A DNA stretch of 48,771 bases from Methylovulum sp. (GCA_028712695.1 JAQTQZ010000024.1:1-48771), one strand, 5' to 3'; counted from the stretch's first letter, positions 11,619-20,872 are shown. The notes: generated by a model from the sequence alone, not told the origin. A program made the numbers and translations.

Positions 11619-12248
11619 ATGCCGATAACAAATGAACTGCGACAATTATCCCGCTCTTATTCAGATAAGCTAAGCAAACAAATCGGCCTGCGTAGTGCAG
11701 AAATGGAAGATGACGACCATTCCCACTTTTTGATTTACCGAGTTCTAGGCATAACCACCAGCGAAGGTACAAAAATCGACCTTTACCAAAACAAAGGCCG
11801 TTTTCTTTATAAATACGCTGGTTCATTTTTGGAAGAAGCGACAAAATTATGCTTTAAAACCGCTTTTCCAGATTCGGGAAGTGTAAAAATCACCAATACT
11901 TTAGGCCCGCGACCTAAGACATTTGAAATAGACTGCTTGGTAGACACGGACGCCATCGAAATAAAATGGCGCGATGCAACTACCGATGGCGACCATATCA
12001 GTAAAGAACACACGCGAATTAAAGTCATAGCCAATGCCGGATACAAGCCTATCCGCATCATGTTTTATTATCCCAACCGACAACAAGCAAAGAAAATTCA
12101 AGAAACCCTAGAAACGCTTTATAAAGGTATAGGCGGTGAATATTACTGGGGAAACAATGCTTGGGATTATGTCCAAAATAGGACAAATATCAATTTGAAA
12201 GCCACTTTGGAAAGTATTGCCGAAGAAAGCGCGCACGAAGATGAGTAA
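11619..12248 (+). CDS. ApaLI-like type II restriction endonuclease
   Basis: A 209-residue protein that resembles the ApaLI restriction endonuclease family, whose founding member cuts GTGCAC. A PD-(D/E)xK nuclease core can be read: Asp105 in FEIDCLVDTD, then Glu114 and Lys116 in AIEIKWRDATTDGDH. The C-terminal half continues with RIMFYYPNRQQAKKIQ and GGEYYWGNNAWDYV. The stop overlaps the start of the methyltransferase gene by 8 bases, typical of a coupled restriction-modification pair. No clear ribosome site precedes the ATG. The cut site cannot be fixed from sequence; GTGCAC occurs in the window (for example 18898-18903), so it is not avoided outright. Confidence 0.82.
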   Translation: MPITNELRQLSRSYSDKLSKQIGLRSAEMEDDDHSHFLIYRVLGITTSEGTKIDLYQNKGRFLYKYAGSFLEEATKLCFKTAFPDSGSVKITNTLGPRPKTFEIDCLVDTDAIEIKWRDATTDGDHISKEHTRIKVIANAGYKPIRIMFYYPNRQQAKKIQETLETLYKGIGGEYYWGNNAWDYVQNRTNINLKATLESIAEESAHEDE

Positions 12249-13425
12249 AACTAATGTAATCCTTCAAGGGGATTGTCTTGACACCATGCGTTCAATTGAG
12301 CCTAACTCGATTGACCTTATTTACCTTGACCCGCCTTTTTTCACCGAAAAGACGCATAAGCTAAAAAACCGTGAACGCACCGTAGAATTTAGTTTCGATG
12401 ATGTGTGGGGCAGCAATAAAGCCTACGCCGATTTCTTGTTTGAGCGTATCGCCATCATGAAATCCTTACTTAAGGAAACGGGTTCAATTTTTGTGCATTG
12501 TGATAAAAACGGCGAGCATATTGTCCGGGCAATACTCGATAACGTCTTTGGTGCTGACAATTTCCAATCGGAAATTATTTGGACTTACAAACGCTGGTCG
12601 AATACTAAAAAAGGCTTGTTACCTAGCCACCAAAACATTTACTTCTATTCAAAAAGCCCTGGCTTTACCTTTAACCCCGAATACACGGATTATTCAGAAT
12701 CCACCAATGTCGACCAAATCCTGCAAAAAAGGACGCGCGACATTAACAATAAAGTGGTTTACAAACGCGAAGCCGACGGTTCAATCCAACACTCTGATGA
12801 AAAACGCGGCGTACCCTTGGGCGATGTGTGGGATATTCCCTATTTAAATCCTAAAGCTAAGGAGCGGGTCGGTTATCCCACGCAAAAACCGCTCTTGTTG
12901 TTGGAACGCATCATCAACATTGCCAGTAATGAAGATGACATCGTGCTTGACCCTTTCTGCGGCAGTGGTACAACGTGCGTGGCGGCACAATTTCTACGCA
13001 GAAAATTTATCGGCATTGACTGTTCCTACGATGCCGTACAACTTGCCAAAAGCCGTTTAACATCACCAATTAAAACTGAGTCCAATTTGTTGAAAAAAGG
13101 CCGATCTGCTTATCTGAGTGCCGACCAAAACGCTTTGTCGTTATTGGTGGGCTTGGACTTTAATCCGATCCACCGCAACAAAGGCATAGACGCAATATTA
13201 ACTGAATTATACGAAGGCACACCTGTGTTGATCCGGGTGCAACGCGAACATGAATTGTTGACAACGGCAGCGGAATTGCTGATTGCCGCAAAGAAATCCA
13301 AAAAGGCTAAAAAAGCCATTTTAATCAGGCATCACCGTGATAACCTGTTGGAAGATGAAATTAATTTTGATGGCCTGGATATTATTGATTCGCCTGCACT
13401 TTCCATAGCCAAAAGTTTCGATTAA
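12241..13425 (+). CDS. Site-specific DNA methyltransferase, beta class (adenine-N6 or cytosine-N4)
   Basis: A 394-residue DNA amino-methyltransferase that should protect host DNA from the endonuclease encoded just before it. The catalytic motif DPPF (30-33) comes before the AdoMet-binding motif DPFCGSGTT (237-245), the beta-class order. YPTQKPLLLLERII just before the latter is the expected motif X region. The last 110 residues form an extra C-terminal part with a KKSKKAKKA stretch that may help bind DNA. ATG at 12241 overlaps the endonuclease stop (ATGAGTAA), so translation is coupled. Adenine versus cytosine as target cannot be told from the motifs. Confidence 0.92.
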   Translation: MSKTNVILQGDCLDTMRSIEPNSIDLIYLDPPFFTEKTHKLKNRERTVEFSFDDVWGSNKAYADFLFERIAIMKSLLKETGSIFVHCDKNGEHIVRAILDNVFGADNFQSEIIWTYKRWSNTKKGLLPSHQNIYFYSKSPGFTFNPEYTDYSESTNVDQILQKRTRDINNKVVYKREADGSIQHSDEKRGVPLGDVWDIPYLNPKAKERVGYPTQKPLLLLERIINIASNEDDIVLDPFCGSGTTCVAAQFLRRKFIGIDCSYDAVQLAKSRLTSPIKTESNLLKKGRSAYLSADQNALSLLVGLDFNPIHRNKGIDAILTELYEGTPVLIRVQREHELLTTAAELLIAAKKSKKAKKAILIRHHRDNLLEDEINFDGLDIIDSPALSIAKSFD

Positions 13426-13476
13426 GGAACGGTTTTCACATTCAAAACACACTTAAAGCACTTCAAGGAGTACCCC

Positions 13477-16029
13477 ATGTTAGAACAATACCGCAAACAC
13501 GCAGAAGAACGCGCCGCCGAAGGCGTAGTGCCGAAACCCTTAGATGCCGCACAAACTGCCTCCCTCTGCGATCTAATCAAAAACCCGCCCGCAGGCGAAG
13601 AAGCTTTCATCCTCGATTTGCTCGCCAACCGCATCCCTGCAGGCGTGGACGAAGCCGCGTATGTCAAAGCCGGATTTTTGACCGCGATTGCCAAAAGCGA
13701 AGCCACATCTCCAATTTTGACGCCGGAAAAAGCGACTGAATTGCTCGGCACGATGCTCGGCGGTTACAACGTCGCACCGTTGATCGATTTGCTCGACAAC
13801 GCGAAATTAGCGCCGATTGCCGCCAAAGCCTTGTCGCACACTTTGTTGGTGTTCGATGCGTTCCATGACGTACAAAGCAAAGCCGATGCGGGCAATGCTT
13901 ACGCCAAACAAGTGTTGCAATCATGGGCGGATGCGGAATGGTTTACCAGCAAACCTGCTGTGCCGGAAAAACTCACCGTCACCGTGTTTAAAGTCACAGG
14001 CGAAACCAATACCGACGATTTGTCACCCGCACCGGATGCGTGGTCGCGCCCTGATATTCCGTTACACGCCAAAGCCATGCTGAAAATGCCGCGCGAAGGC
14101 ATCACTAACGCCGAGCTGCAAATCAATGAATTGAAACAAAAAGGCTTCCCAGTCGCTTACGTCGGCGACGTGGTCGGCACGGGTTCGTCGCGCAAATCGG
14201 CGACCAATTCCGTACTGTGGTTCATGGGCAATGACATCCCCTTCATCCCCAACAAACGCGATGGCGGCGTGTGTATCGGTGGCAAAATCGCACCCATTTT
14301 CTTCAACACCATGGAAGATTCCGGCGCGTTGCCGTTTGAATGTGACGTGACCCGCTTATTGATGGGTGATGTCATCGACATTTTCCCGTATCAAGGCGTG
14401 GTCAAACGCCATGACAGCGAAGAAGTGGTGTGTAATTTCAGCTTAAAAACCGATGTGCTGATGGATGAAGTCCAAGCAGGTGGACGTATCCCATTGATTA
14501 TCGGACGCGGCCTGACAGACCGCGCCCGTAAAGCACTGGGCTTACCCGCATCAACTGTCTTCATCCGTCCAACCGACGAAGCCGATTCCGGCAAAGGCTA
14601 CACACTGGCGCAAAAAATGGTCGGCAAAGCCTGTGGCGTGGCGGGTGTGCGCCCCAACACTTATTGCGAACCGCACATGACCACCGTCGGTTCGCAAGAC
14701 ACCACTGGCCCGATGACCCGCGACGAGCTGAAAGACTTGGCGTGCTTGGGTTTCTCCGCCGATTTGGTGCTGCAATCGTTCTGCCACACCGCCGCCTACC
14801 CCAAACCGGTCGATGTGACCATGCAACACACCTTGCCCGATTTCATCATGAATCGCGGCGGCGTGTCCTTGCGTCCTGGCGACGGCATCATCCATTCTTG
14901 GCTGAACCGCACTTTGTTGCCGGACACCGTCGGCACAGGCGGCGACTCGCACACCCGTTTCCCAATCGGCATTTCCTTCCCCGCAGGTTCTGGCTTGGTT
15001 GCTTTCGCCGCCGCCACGGGCGTCATGCCGCTGGATATGCCGGAATCGGTGCTGGTGCGCTTCACTGGCACCATGCAGCCTGGAATCACCTTGCGTGATT
15101 TGGTCAACGCCATTCCTTACGCCGCCATCCAAAAAGGTTTGTTGACCGTTGCCAAGCAAGGCAAGCTTAACGTCTATTCAGGCCGCATTTTAGAAATCGA
15201 AGGCTTACCGGATTTGAAAGTGGAACAAGCATTTGAATTGTCCGACGCGTCCGCCGAACGTTCAGCGGGCGGTTGCACCATCAAATTAAATGAAGCCCCG
15301 ATCCGCGAATATCTGAACTCCAACATCACCTTGTTGAAATGGATGATCGCGCAAGGCTATGGCGATGTCCGCACCATCGAACGCCGCATCAAAGCCATGC
15401 AAGACTGGCTGGAAAACCCCGTACTGCTAGAAGCCGACCCCGATGCCGAATATTTCGAAATCATCGAAATCAACATGGACGAGATTAAAGAACCGTTACT
15501 GGCTTGCCCGAACGACCCCGACGACATCAAACCGCTGTCCGAAGTCGCAGGCACCAAAATCGACGAAGTGTTCTTGGGTTCGTGCATGACCAACATCGGC
15601 CACTTCCGCGCGGCGGGCAAATTGCTGGAAAAAAACAAAGGCGAATTACCTACCCGTTTATGGGTTGCACCACCGACCAAAATGGACCAAAACCAATTGG
15701 TCGAAGAAGGTTATTACGGCACGTTCGGTAAAGTCGGCGCACGCACCGAAATGCCTGGCTGCTCTCTTTGTATGGGCAACCAAGCGCGTGTCGCGGAAAA
15801 CTCCACCGTGGTTTCTACATCAACCAGAAATTTCCCCAACCGCTTAGGCAACGGCGCAAACGTGTTCTTAGCATCGGCAGAATTGGCGGCGGTTTGCTCC
15901 ATCTTGGGCAAAATCCCCACGGTTGAGGAATACATGGCTTATGCCGAGCAGATTAATGCCACGGCAGATGACACCTATCGGTATTTGAATTTTAATTTGA
16001 TGGATAAGTATCAAGAGGCTGTGGCTTAA
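13477..16029 (+). CDS. acnB: Aconitate hydratase B
   Basis: Citrate-isocitrate isomerisation through aconitate; the [4Fe-4S] aconitase B type of proteobacteria. 850 residues (E. coli 865). It has the AcnB order: a HEAT-like helical domain (about 1-155), the swivel domain with [16 protein letters not shown], then the catalytic domains. Cluster cysteines are Cys703 ([10 protein letters not shown]), Cys762 and Cys765 ([10 protein letters not shown]), with the same spacing as E. coli 710, 769 and 772. AAGGAG precedes the ATG. The gene follows the methyltransferase by 51 bases and may share its transcript. AcnB proteins can also act as RNA-binding regulators when the cluster is lost (family knowledge). 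Confidence 0.97.
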   Translation: MLEQYRKHAEERAAEGVVPKPLDAAQTASLCDLIKNPPAGEEAFILDLLANRIPAGVDEAAYVKAGFLTAIAKSEATSPILTPEKATELLGTMLGGYNVAPLIDLLDNAKLAPIAAKALSHTLLVFDAFHDVQSKADAGNAYAKQVLQSWADAEWFTSKPAVPEKLTVTVFKVTGETNTDDLSPAPDAWSRPDIPLHAKAMLKMPREGITNAELQINELKQKGFPVAYVGDVVGTGSSRKSATNSVLWFMGNDIPFIPNKRDGGVCIGGKIAPIFFNTMEDSGALPFECDVTRLLMGDVIDIFPYQGVVKRHDSEEVVCNFSLKTDVLMDEVQAGGRIPLIIGRGLTDRARKALGLPASTVFIRPTDEADSGKGYTLAQKMVGKACGVAGVRPNTYCEPHMTTVGSQDTTGPMTRDELKDLACLGFSADLVLQSFCHTAAYPKPVDVTMQHTLPDFIMNRGGVSLRPGDGIIHSWLNRTLLPDTVGTGGDSHTRFPIGISFPAGSGLVAFAAATGVMPLDMPESVLVRFTGTMQPGITLRDLVNAIPYAAIQKGLLTVAKQGKLNVYSGRILEIEGLPDLKVEQAFELSDASAERSAGGCTIKLNEAPIREYLNSNITLLKWMIAQGYGDVRTIERRIKAMQDWLENPVLLEADPDAEYFEIIEINMDEIKEPLLACPNDPDDIKPLSEVAGTKIDEVFLGSCMTNIGHFRAAGKLLEKNKGELPTRLWVAPPTKMDQNQLVEEGYYGTFGKVGARTEMPGCSLCMGNQARVAENSTVVSTSTRNFPNRLGNGANVFLASAELAAVCSILGKIPTVEEYMAYAEQINATADDTYRYLNFNLMDKYQEAVA

Positions 16030-16043
16030 GCAGTATGATTTAA

Positions 16044-16071
16044 TGATGCGCTGACGAAAGAAGGCGCATCA
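16044..16071. terminator. Hairpin after acnB
   Basis: TGATGCGC (16044-16051) pairs perfectly with GCGCATCA (16064-16071) around a 12-base loop, 15 bases after the acnB stop. There is no U-tract, so the terminator call is tentative. Confidence 0.45.
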
Positions 16072-16090
16072 CATTGCAAAAAAAACAATC

Positions 16091-16168
16091 ATGTCTTTAT
16101 CAATAAACTTGCCTGATAATCTGGGGCAACAGCTTCCCCCGTTATTGTGGAAAGCTGTTACTTTTTAG
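16091..16168 (+). pseudogene. Truncated VapB-like antitoxin remnant
   Basis: A 25-residue frame starting MSLSINLPDNLGQQL, which looks like the beginning of a VapB-type antitoxin (beta strand then helix), and ending prematurely at a TAG. A PIN-toxin fragment begins in another frame at the same place, suggesting a frameshifted or fused relic of a toxin-antitoxin operon. The call rests on N-terminal resemblance and context. Confidence 0.4.
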
Positions 16169-16422
16169 ACGCGAATGCAAAAATCGACTTACTGGACTGG
16201 GTGTAATGTGGTTCTATCAGTGTAATGGATATACCTGTCACAGCTTACGAAGAAATAGCACAAGCTATTGAAAAATACGCCTATCATGATATTGATTTCA
16301 CCGATCCGGCAGTGGTTTGGTTAACGGTCACCTACCAAAGGCAACAAGTCTTAACCGTAGATAAAGCCGATTATTCGGTGTTCCGTTTGAAGAATAACCA
16401 ATGGTTCCAGTTATTGGAATGA
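16141..16422 (+). pseudogene. Decayed PIN-domain toxin (VapC-like)
   Basis: One frame reads CYFLDANAKIDLLDWV, a typical PIN N-terminus with the first catalytic Asp, then a stop at 16204-16206. The same frame continues from 16207 as GSISVMDIPVTAYEEIAQAIEKYA, then HDIDFTDPAVVWLTVTYQRQ, QVLTVDKADYSVFRLKNNQW. That is the C-terminal half of a PIN toxin with the late acidic residues (DFTD and the VDKADYS strand). About 50 residues, including the middle catalytic Glu region, are missing. The 65-residue frame starting at 16225 is therefore a remnant rather than a functional gene. Toxins of this family cut RNA. Confidence 0.7.
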
Positions 16423-16470
16423 TATCCATCGGTTTGATGTCGAAATAAACGCAATTCTCGCAGGAGACAC

Positions 16471-16554
16471 TTGAAGAGGGATAACCAAACCAAACAACAA
16501 CTTACCGATTTGTTAGCGTTTGCTGAACATGAAGAAGTGATGATAAAACGGTAG
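16471..16554 (+). pseudogene. Possible Phd-like antitoxin fragment
   Basis: A 27-residue frame beginning with TTG behind GGAG, containing QQLTDLLAFAEHEEVMIKR and then a stop. The stretch resembles the middle of Phd/YefM-type antitoxins, which normally continue with a His-Gly-Lys-Pro segment that is absent here. Short and speculative; listed because it directly follows the PIN relic. Confidence 0.25.
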
Positions 16555-16590
16555 GCATTTCCGAGTTAAAATCCTATCACCAAACCGCAG

Positions 16591-18069
16591 TCACCGCCCA
16601 ACCCTCGCCACCACTGGCCGGTACTCAGCTAACGCCGTCATCAGCAGATAAACCAGCATCAGCGCAGTGGACAGCAACCACGGCTGCAAGTCGCTGTAAA
16701 CCTGAAGGGAGCCTTTGGCGAAATACAGGCCAACCCCCAACACGATATAAGCGACCACCCGCTTGACATCGTAAGCGACCGGATAATAAACCCGCCCCAG
16801 CAGATACGACAACAACGCCATACTGGCATAGCAGGCGAGCGTGGCCCATGCCGAACCGACGTAGCCCAGCGTGGGAATCCACCAGACATTGAGGGCGACC
16901 GTCAATGCCGCGCCAAATAACGACACCCACGCGCCCATTGCGGTGCGGTCGGTCAGTTTGTACCAAATCGACAAGTTGACATAAATCCCCAGGCACAAAT
17001 TCGCCAGCAACAATATCGGCACAACCTCAAGACCGGCACGGAACTCTGCACCGACAAAATACTTGAAAAAATCAATAAAGAGCGTCACCAGCAAAAAGAT
17101 AAACACGCAAAAAATGACAAAAAACTTCAGCACCACGGCATAAACCGGACGCGCGTCGCTCTTATCCGCATAAGCGAAAAAAAACGGTTCGGCGGCGTAG
17201 CGGAACGCTTGGATGAACAGCGACATCAATATCGACAATTTGTAACACGCGCCATAAATCCCCAGCATTTTCATATTGGTTTGCATATCGTAAGGCAGCA
17301 GGTATTTAAGCAGCGCACGGTCTAGCATCTCATTAATAATACCGGCAAAACCAATCACCACCATCGGCGATGAGTAGCCTAGCATACGGGCAAACAGCCT
17401 ACGGTCAAAGCCCCATGCCATGCCCATTAACTGCGGCGCAAGCAGTATGAACTTACAAATACTGGCGATTAAATTGGCGATAAAAATATAGCCCAAGCCT
17501 ATTGAGGGTTGGTAAATGACGGATAACCATCCGGTGGGGGTTTCCGCGTACAGCTTGGGGCAATAGACGATAAAAAACAGGCTTAGCAAAATGGTAATCA
17601 GTATTTCAATCACCTTTATGCCGGCAAACCGGAAAGCCCTGTTCTCCGCCCGCAAGCGGGCAAAAGGAATGGCTGAGGCCGCATCCAACGTCAATATAAT
17701 GGTAAACCACAGCACATATTCGGGATGGTCAGCATAGTTGAGCGCTGCCGATAACTGGGTATTGATCAGCGTGACACCCAGAAAAAAGCCTAAATTGAGC
17801 AGCACGACAAAAATCAACGCCGTTGAATAAGCGACATCTCTGCCCTGTGCTTCCTTATCACGGAACCTAAAATAGCCGGTCTCAAACCCGAACAGCAACA
17901 GCACCGAAAAAAATCCCGCATAGGCATAAAACTCAGACACCACGCCATACTCTGCCGCCGAAAAATAATAGGTGTAAAGCGGCACCAGCAGATAGTTGAG
18001 GAAGCGCCCGAAAATACTGCTAAGGCCGTAAATCGCCGTTTGCGACGCCAGTTTTTTTAAAATGCCCAT
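16591..18069 (-). CDS. Polysaccharide flippase-type membrane protein (MOP superfamily)
   Basis: A 492-residue integral membrane protein with about 12-14 predicted helices spread over its whole length. It starts with LKKLASQTAIYGLSSIFGRFLNYLLVPLYTYYF, the characteristic opening of Wzx-like oligosaccharide flippases of the MOP/MATE superfamily. These move lipid-linked sugar repeat units across the inner membrane for O-antigen, capsule or exopolysaccharide. Helix-linker segments such as RLRAENRAFRFAGIKVIEI fit the family. No glycosyltransferase cluster surrounds it, so the substrate is unknown. A small membrane protein gene lies 36 bases upstream on the same strand. The 3' end faces toxin-antitoxin debris. 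Confidence 0.85.
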   Translation of the reverse strand: MGILKKLASQTAIYGLSSIFGRFLNYLLVPLYTYYFSAAEYGVVSEFYAYAGFFSVLLLFGFETGYFRFRDKEAQGRDVAYSTALIFVVLLNLGFFLGVTLINTQLSAALNYADHPEYVLWFTIILTLDAASAIPFARLRAENRAFRFAGIKVIEILITILLSLFFIVYCPKLYAETPTGWLSVIYQPSIGLGYIFIANLIASICKFILLAPQLMGMAWGFDRRLFARMLGYSSPMVVIGFAGIINEMLDRALLKYLLPYDMQTNMKMLGIYGACYKLSILMSLFIQAFRYAAEPFFFAYADKSDARPVYAVVLKFFVIFCVFIFLLVTLFIDFFKYFVGAEFRAGLEVVPILLLANLCLGIYVNLSIWYKLTDRTAMGAWVSLFGAALTVALNVWWIPTLGYVGSAWATLACYASMALLSYLLGRVYYPVAYDVKRVVAYIVLGVGLYFAKGSLQVYSDLQPWLLSTALMLVYLLMTALAEYRPVVARVGR

Positions 18070-18105
18070 AAGGTCAGTTGTGTCCGTTAAAAAAATACAA
18101 GGCCA

Positions 18106-18258
18106 TCACCAACCCGACCCGTCATCGTCATTATAAGGCTGGCTTTTGACATTATCAGGAAGCCTCGATGTTTTCGCCGACCGCAACAGCAACAAGGCGC
18201 TACCCAACACAAACAACAACGCTACGATAAATAAGATTATCCACATACCCCACCCCAT
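18106..18258 (-). CDS. Small single-pass membrane protein
   Basis: A 50-residue protein with one transmembrane helix (MWIILFIVALLFVLGSALLLL) followed by a short polar tail ending in NDDDGSGW. The topology resembles DUF2897-type small proteins, but I am not certain of the family. A start at 18324 would give 72 residues but would sit on the start codon of the divergent EVE gene, so the ATG at 18258 is preferred. It probably forms an operon with the flippase gene 36 bases downstream. Confidence 0.5.
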   Translation of the reverse strand: MGWGMWIILFIVALLFVLGSALLLLRSAKTSRLPDNVKSQPYNDDDGSGW

Positions 18259-18322
18259 GCTATTTGCCAAAGCTTGGTTTGCTGTCAAACTAGGCAGACC
18301 ATTAAAAACAATTGAGTATGAC

Positions 18323-18781
18323 ATGAACTACTGGCTAATGAAATCCGAACCCGACACGTTCAGCATTGACGACTTGTACAACAAACCCAACCACACCGAG
18401 CACTGGGATGGCGTGCGCAACTATCAGGCACGCAACATGATGCGTGATGAAATGAAACTGGGCGACCAGGTGTTTTTTTATCATTCCAACTGCGCCGAGC
18501 CAGGCATCGTCGGCATTATGGAAGTGGTGAAGGAAGGCTATCCCGATTTTTCTGCGTTTGACCCCGATGACAAACATTTTGACCCCAAAAGCGATCCGGC
18601 CAATCCCCGTTGGATGATGGTTGATGTTAGATATGTCAGAACCTTGTCTCGCACGATTACCTTAAAAGAATTAAAGGAAAAGGCAGAATTGGCGGAACTG
18701 GCTTTGGTAAGGCGCGGCAACCGGTTGTCGATTATGCCGGTGAGTGGGGAGCAATGGGGGTTTATCCTTGCGTTGGAATGA
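18323..18781 (+). CDS. EVE domain-containing protein
   Basis: A 152-residue protein made of a single EVE domain, a PUA/YTH-like fold that in characterised members binds modified bases in nucleic acids. Visible conserved parts are YWLMKSEPDTFSIDDL at the start, WDGVRNYQARNMMRDEMKLGD, VFFYHSNCAEPGIVGIMEV and VRRGNRLSIMPVSGEQW near the end. The length is standard. It is divergent from the small membrane protein gene. A diverged duplicate of its last 27 codons lies 2.1 kb downstream, on the far side of the propeller gene. Confidence 0.92.
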   Translation: MNYWLMKSEPDTFSIDDLYNKPNHTEHWDGVRNYQARNMMRDEMKLGDQVFFYHSNCAEPGIVGIMEVVKEGYPDFSAFDPDDKHFDPKSDPANPRWMMVDVRYVRTLSRTITLKELKEKAELAELALVRRGNRLSIMPVSGEQWGFILALE

Positions 18782-19091
18782 TGCCGTTGTAAGTAGTAGT
18801 GCAAAAGTCTTTTAACAAGCAAGCCCCATTTCTATAGGCTTGTAGATATAAAAATGTTAAAGAATTTATGAACGGTTGCTTAGTTGTAGGGTGTACAGTG
18901 CACACACCAACGACGTCAACTTGTTTATTGTTTGCCTAATGTGGATTTTGCGCTACCTTTTAATAAGCTAACGGCAAAATTGAGGTTCATTAAGTTGATA
19001 GCAATTAAGGTTACTGTTGGCGTTAGCCGACGCGCCATGCTGTTTTAATGGCACAATCCAAAATTTCAAAAATCACCAAAGAGGCACTGTT
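18782..19091. other. 310-base gap between EVE and propeller genes
   Basis: It contains a weak CAAGCC/GGCTTG inverted repeat (about 18819-18841) and a segment GTAGGGTGTACAGTGCACAC (18887-18906). The latter resembles one arm of the palindrome downstream of rpiA and includes a GTGCAC site. No gene or clear promoter was recognised; GAGGC before 19092 is the ribosome site of the propeller gene. Confidence 0.45.
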
Positions 19092-20792
19092 ATGTTTACC
19101 ACCATACCCAAAAAACCGTCTTATCACCTCACCGCCCTACTGTTATTTGTGTTCAACAGTGCCTCCTTTGCTGGCGAAACTACGCGGGTTAGTGTGTCTT
19201 CGGATGGACAACAAGAAAATGCTAACAGCTATAGCGTTCCTAGCATCAGCGCCGTCAGCGCCGATGGCCGCTTTGTGGCGTTTTATTCTTTTGCATCCAA
19301 CCTGGTCGCCGGGGACACCAATGATACTGTGGACATCTTCGTCCATGACCGCCTGACACGGCAAACCACGCGGGTCAGCGTCGCTTCGGATGGGCAACAA
19401 GGGAATGGTGACAGCTTTAACCCTAGCATCAGCGCCGATGGCCGATTTGTGGCGTTTAACTCCAATGCATCAGACCTGGTCGCCGGGGACACCAATGATA
19501 CTATGGACATCTTCGTCCATGACCGCCTAACACGGCAAACCACGCGGGTCAGCGTCGCTTCGGATGGGCAACAAGGGAATGGTGGCAGCTTTCACCCTAG
19601 CATCAGCGCCGATGGCCGCTTTGTGGTGTTTAATTCTGGAGCCAATAGATTGGTCGCCGGGGACACTAATGATGCTTATGACATCTTCGTCCATGACCGC
19701 TTGACACGGCAAACCACGCGGGCCAGTGTCTCTTCGCATGGCAAACAAGGGAATACTGGCAGCTATGGCCCTTCTGGCCCTAGCATCAGCGCCGATGGCC
19801 GCTTTGTGGCGTTTGTATCTGATGCATCCGACCTGGTCGCCGGGGACACCAATGATACTTTGGACATCTTCGTCCATGACCGCCTGACACGGCAAACCAC
19901 GCGGGTCAGCGTCGCTTCGAATGGGCAACAAGGGAATAAGGCAAGTTTTAACTCTCCTAGCATCAGCGCCGATGGCCGCTTTGTGGCGTTTGACTCTTAT
20001 GCATCCAACCTGGTCGCAGGGGACACCAATGATGCTTTTGACATCTTCGTCCATGACCGCCTGACACGGCAAACCACGCTGGCCAGTGTCACTTCGGATG
20101 GGCACCAAGGGAGTAGTGACAGCTATAACCCTAGCATCAGCGCCGATGGCCGCTTTGTGGCATTTTTCTCTTATGCATCCGACCTGGTCGCCGGGGACAA
20201 GAATGGCACAAGCGACGTCTTCATCCATGACCGCCTGACACGGCAAAACACACTGGCCAGTGTCACTTCGGATGGGCAACAAGGGCATGGTGCCAGCTAT
20301 TACCCTACTGTCAGCGCCGATGGCCACTTTGTGACGTTTGGATCTGATGCTTCCAACTTGGTCGGCGGGGACACCAACCAAAGTCCCGATATTTTCATCC
20401 GCGACCGCAAACTCCTTAAAACCAACCAAACTGACCTGCAAATAGCAGCCACCCAGCAACCCACATCATTAGTGCGCAATAGCGAAGGCACCTACCAATA
20501 CACCATCACCAATAACGGCCCTGATGTTGTCAAGAGCGTGCGCATCGTGCATTCGGTATCAAACGGGCGTGTTGCCCGTTTCCACCCCGACCAAGGCAAG
20601 TGCCGACGTTATGCCACGGTGAGTTTGTGTGAGTTGGGCAACCTCCTGCCTGGCAACAGTATGAAGCTAGAGGTCATTGTTAAAGCCCTCCACCATCCGT
20701 TAAGCCAACAAATCAGCGTGTCCCCCAATGCTATCAAGGATACCGTGCCGGACAACAATAGCATCAGCATCGAAACGCCGGTGACGCCGTAA
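19092..20792 (+). CDS. Exported TolB/PD40-like beta-propeller protein with DUF11-like C-terminus
   Basis: A 566-residue protein with a signal peptide (about 1-27, cleavage near ASFA). It then has seven tandem blades of 58-61 residues, each with ISADGRFVAF, an LVAGDTNDT-type turn and DIFVHDRLTRQTTRVSV. The consensus is that of PD40/TolB-type propellers. The GDTND loops are rich in Asp and could bind calcium (inference). The last 120 residues, from about 445 (TDLQIAATQQPTSL), look like a DUF11/CARDB-type Ig-like domain with the segment NNGPDVVKSVRI. ATG at 19092 has an AGAGGC ribosome site; the frame stays open upstream. It is flanked by the EVE gene and a duplicate of its end. Role unknown, probably periplasmic or at the cell surface. 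Confidence 0.8.
   Translation: MFTTIPKKPSYHLTALLLFVFNSASFAGETTRVSVSSDGQQENANSYSVPSISAVSADGRFVAFYSFASNLVAGDTNDTVDIFVHDRLTRQTTRVSVASDGQQGNGDSFNPSISADGRFVAFNSNASDLVAGDTNDTMDIFVHDRLTRQTTRVSVASDGQQGNGGSFHPSISADGRFVVFNSGANRLVAGDTNDAYDIFVHDRLTRQTTRASVSSHGKQGNTGSYGPSGPSISADGRFVAFVSDASDLVAGDTNDTLDIFVHDRLTRQTTRVSVASNGQQGNKASFNSPSISADGRFVAFDSYASNLVAGDTNDAFDIFVHDRLTRQTTLASVTSDGHQGSSDSYNPSISADGRFVAFFSYASDLVAGDKNGTSDVFIHDRLTRQNTLASVTSDGQQGHGASYYPTVSADGHFVTFGSDASNLVGGDTNQSPDIFIRDRKLLKTNQTDLQIAATQQPTSLVRNSEGTYQYTITNNGPDVVKSVRIVHSVSNGRVARFHPDQGKCRRYATVSLCELGNLLPGNSMKLEVIVKALHHPLSQQISVSPNAIKDTVPDNNSISIETPVTP
19183..20400 (+). repeat. Tandem coding repeat of about 174-183 bp, seven units
   Basis: The blade motif GACATCTTCGTCCATGACCG or a close variant starts at 19332, 19506, 19680, 19863, 20040, 20214 and 20388. 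This gives spacings of 174, 174, 183, 177, 174 and 174 bases, always a multiple of three. Neighbouring units are nearly identical over long stretches at DNA level, which points to recent expansion or gene conversion; the last unit is the most diverged. Confidence 0.92.
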
Positions 20793-20831
20793 TTTATCCT
20801 ACACGCGGTGCTTGGCCTAAATAGGGGCGAA

Positions 20832-20870
20832 GCCAGTAGCCAGGGAGCTTGCGTAATATGGGCTACTGGC
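20832..20870. repeat. Inverted repeat after the propeller gene
   Basis: GCCAGTAGCC (20832-20841) and GGCTACTGGC (20861-20870) are perfect 10-bp arms around 19 bases. It lies about 40 bases after the stop and directly touches the EVE fragment. It may be a terminator or a REP-like element. Confidence 0.6.
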
Positions 20871-20872
20871 GG

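Noticed and set aside
11530-11844. 104-codon minus-strand frame over the start of the restriction endonuclease
   Set aside because: It overlaps a well-supported gene on the opposite strand, and its composition looks like a shadow; no family features.
14551-15159. 202-codon minus-strand frame inside acnB
   Set aside because: Shadow of acnB, whose catalytic residues are intact.
18323-18781. EVE gene as part of a defence island with the restriction-modification pair
   Set aside because: The two are 5 kb apart with acnB, toxin relics and a flippase between, and stand-alone EVE genes are widespread housekeeping-type genes.
19092-20400. CRISPR-like array in the tandem repeat region
   Set aside because: The repeats are in frame, 174-183 bp long and coding; there are no short repeats with unique spacers.
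19527-20459. 310-codon minus-strand frame within the propeller gene
   Set aside because: It repeats with the same period as the plus-strand blades and is explained as the complement of the repeat; no signal, start site or family motif.
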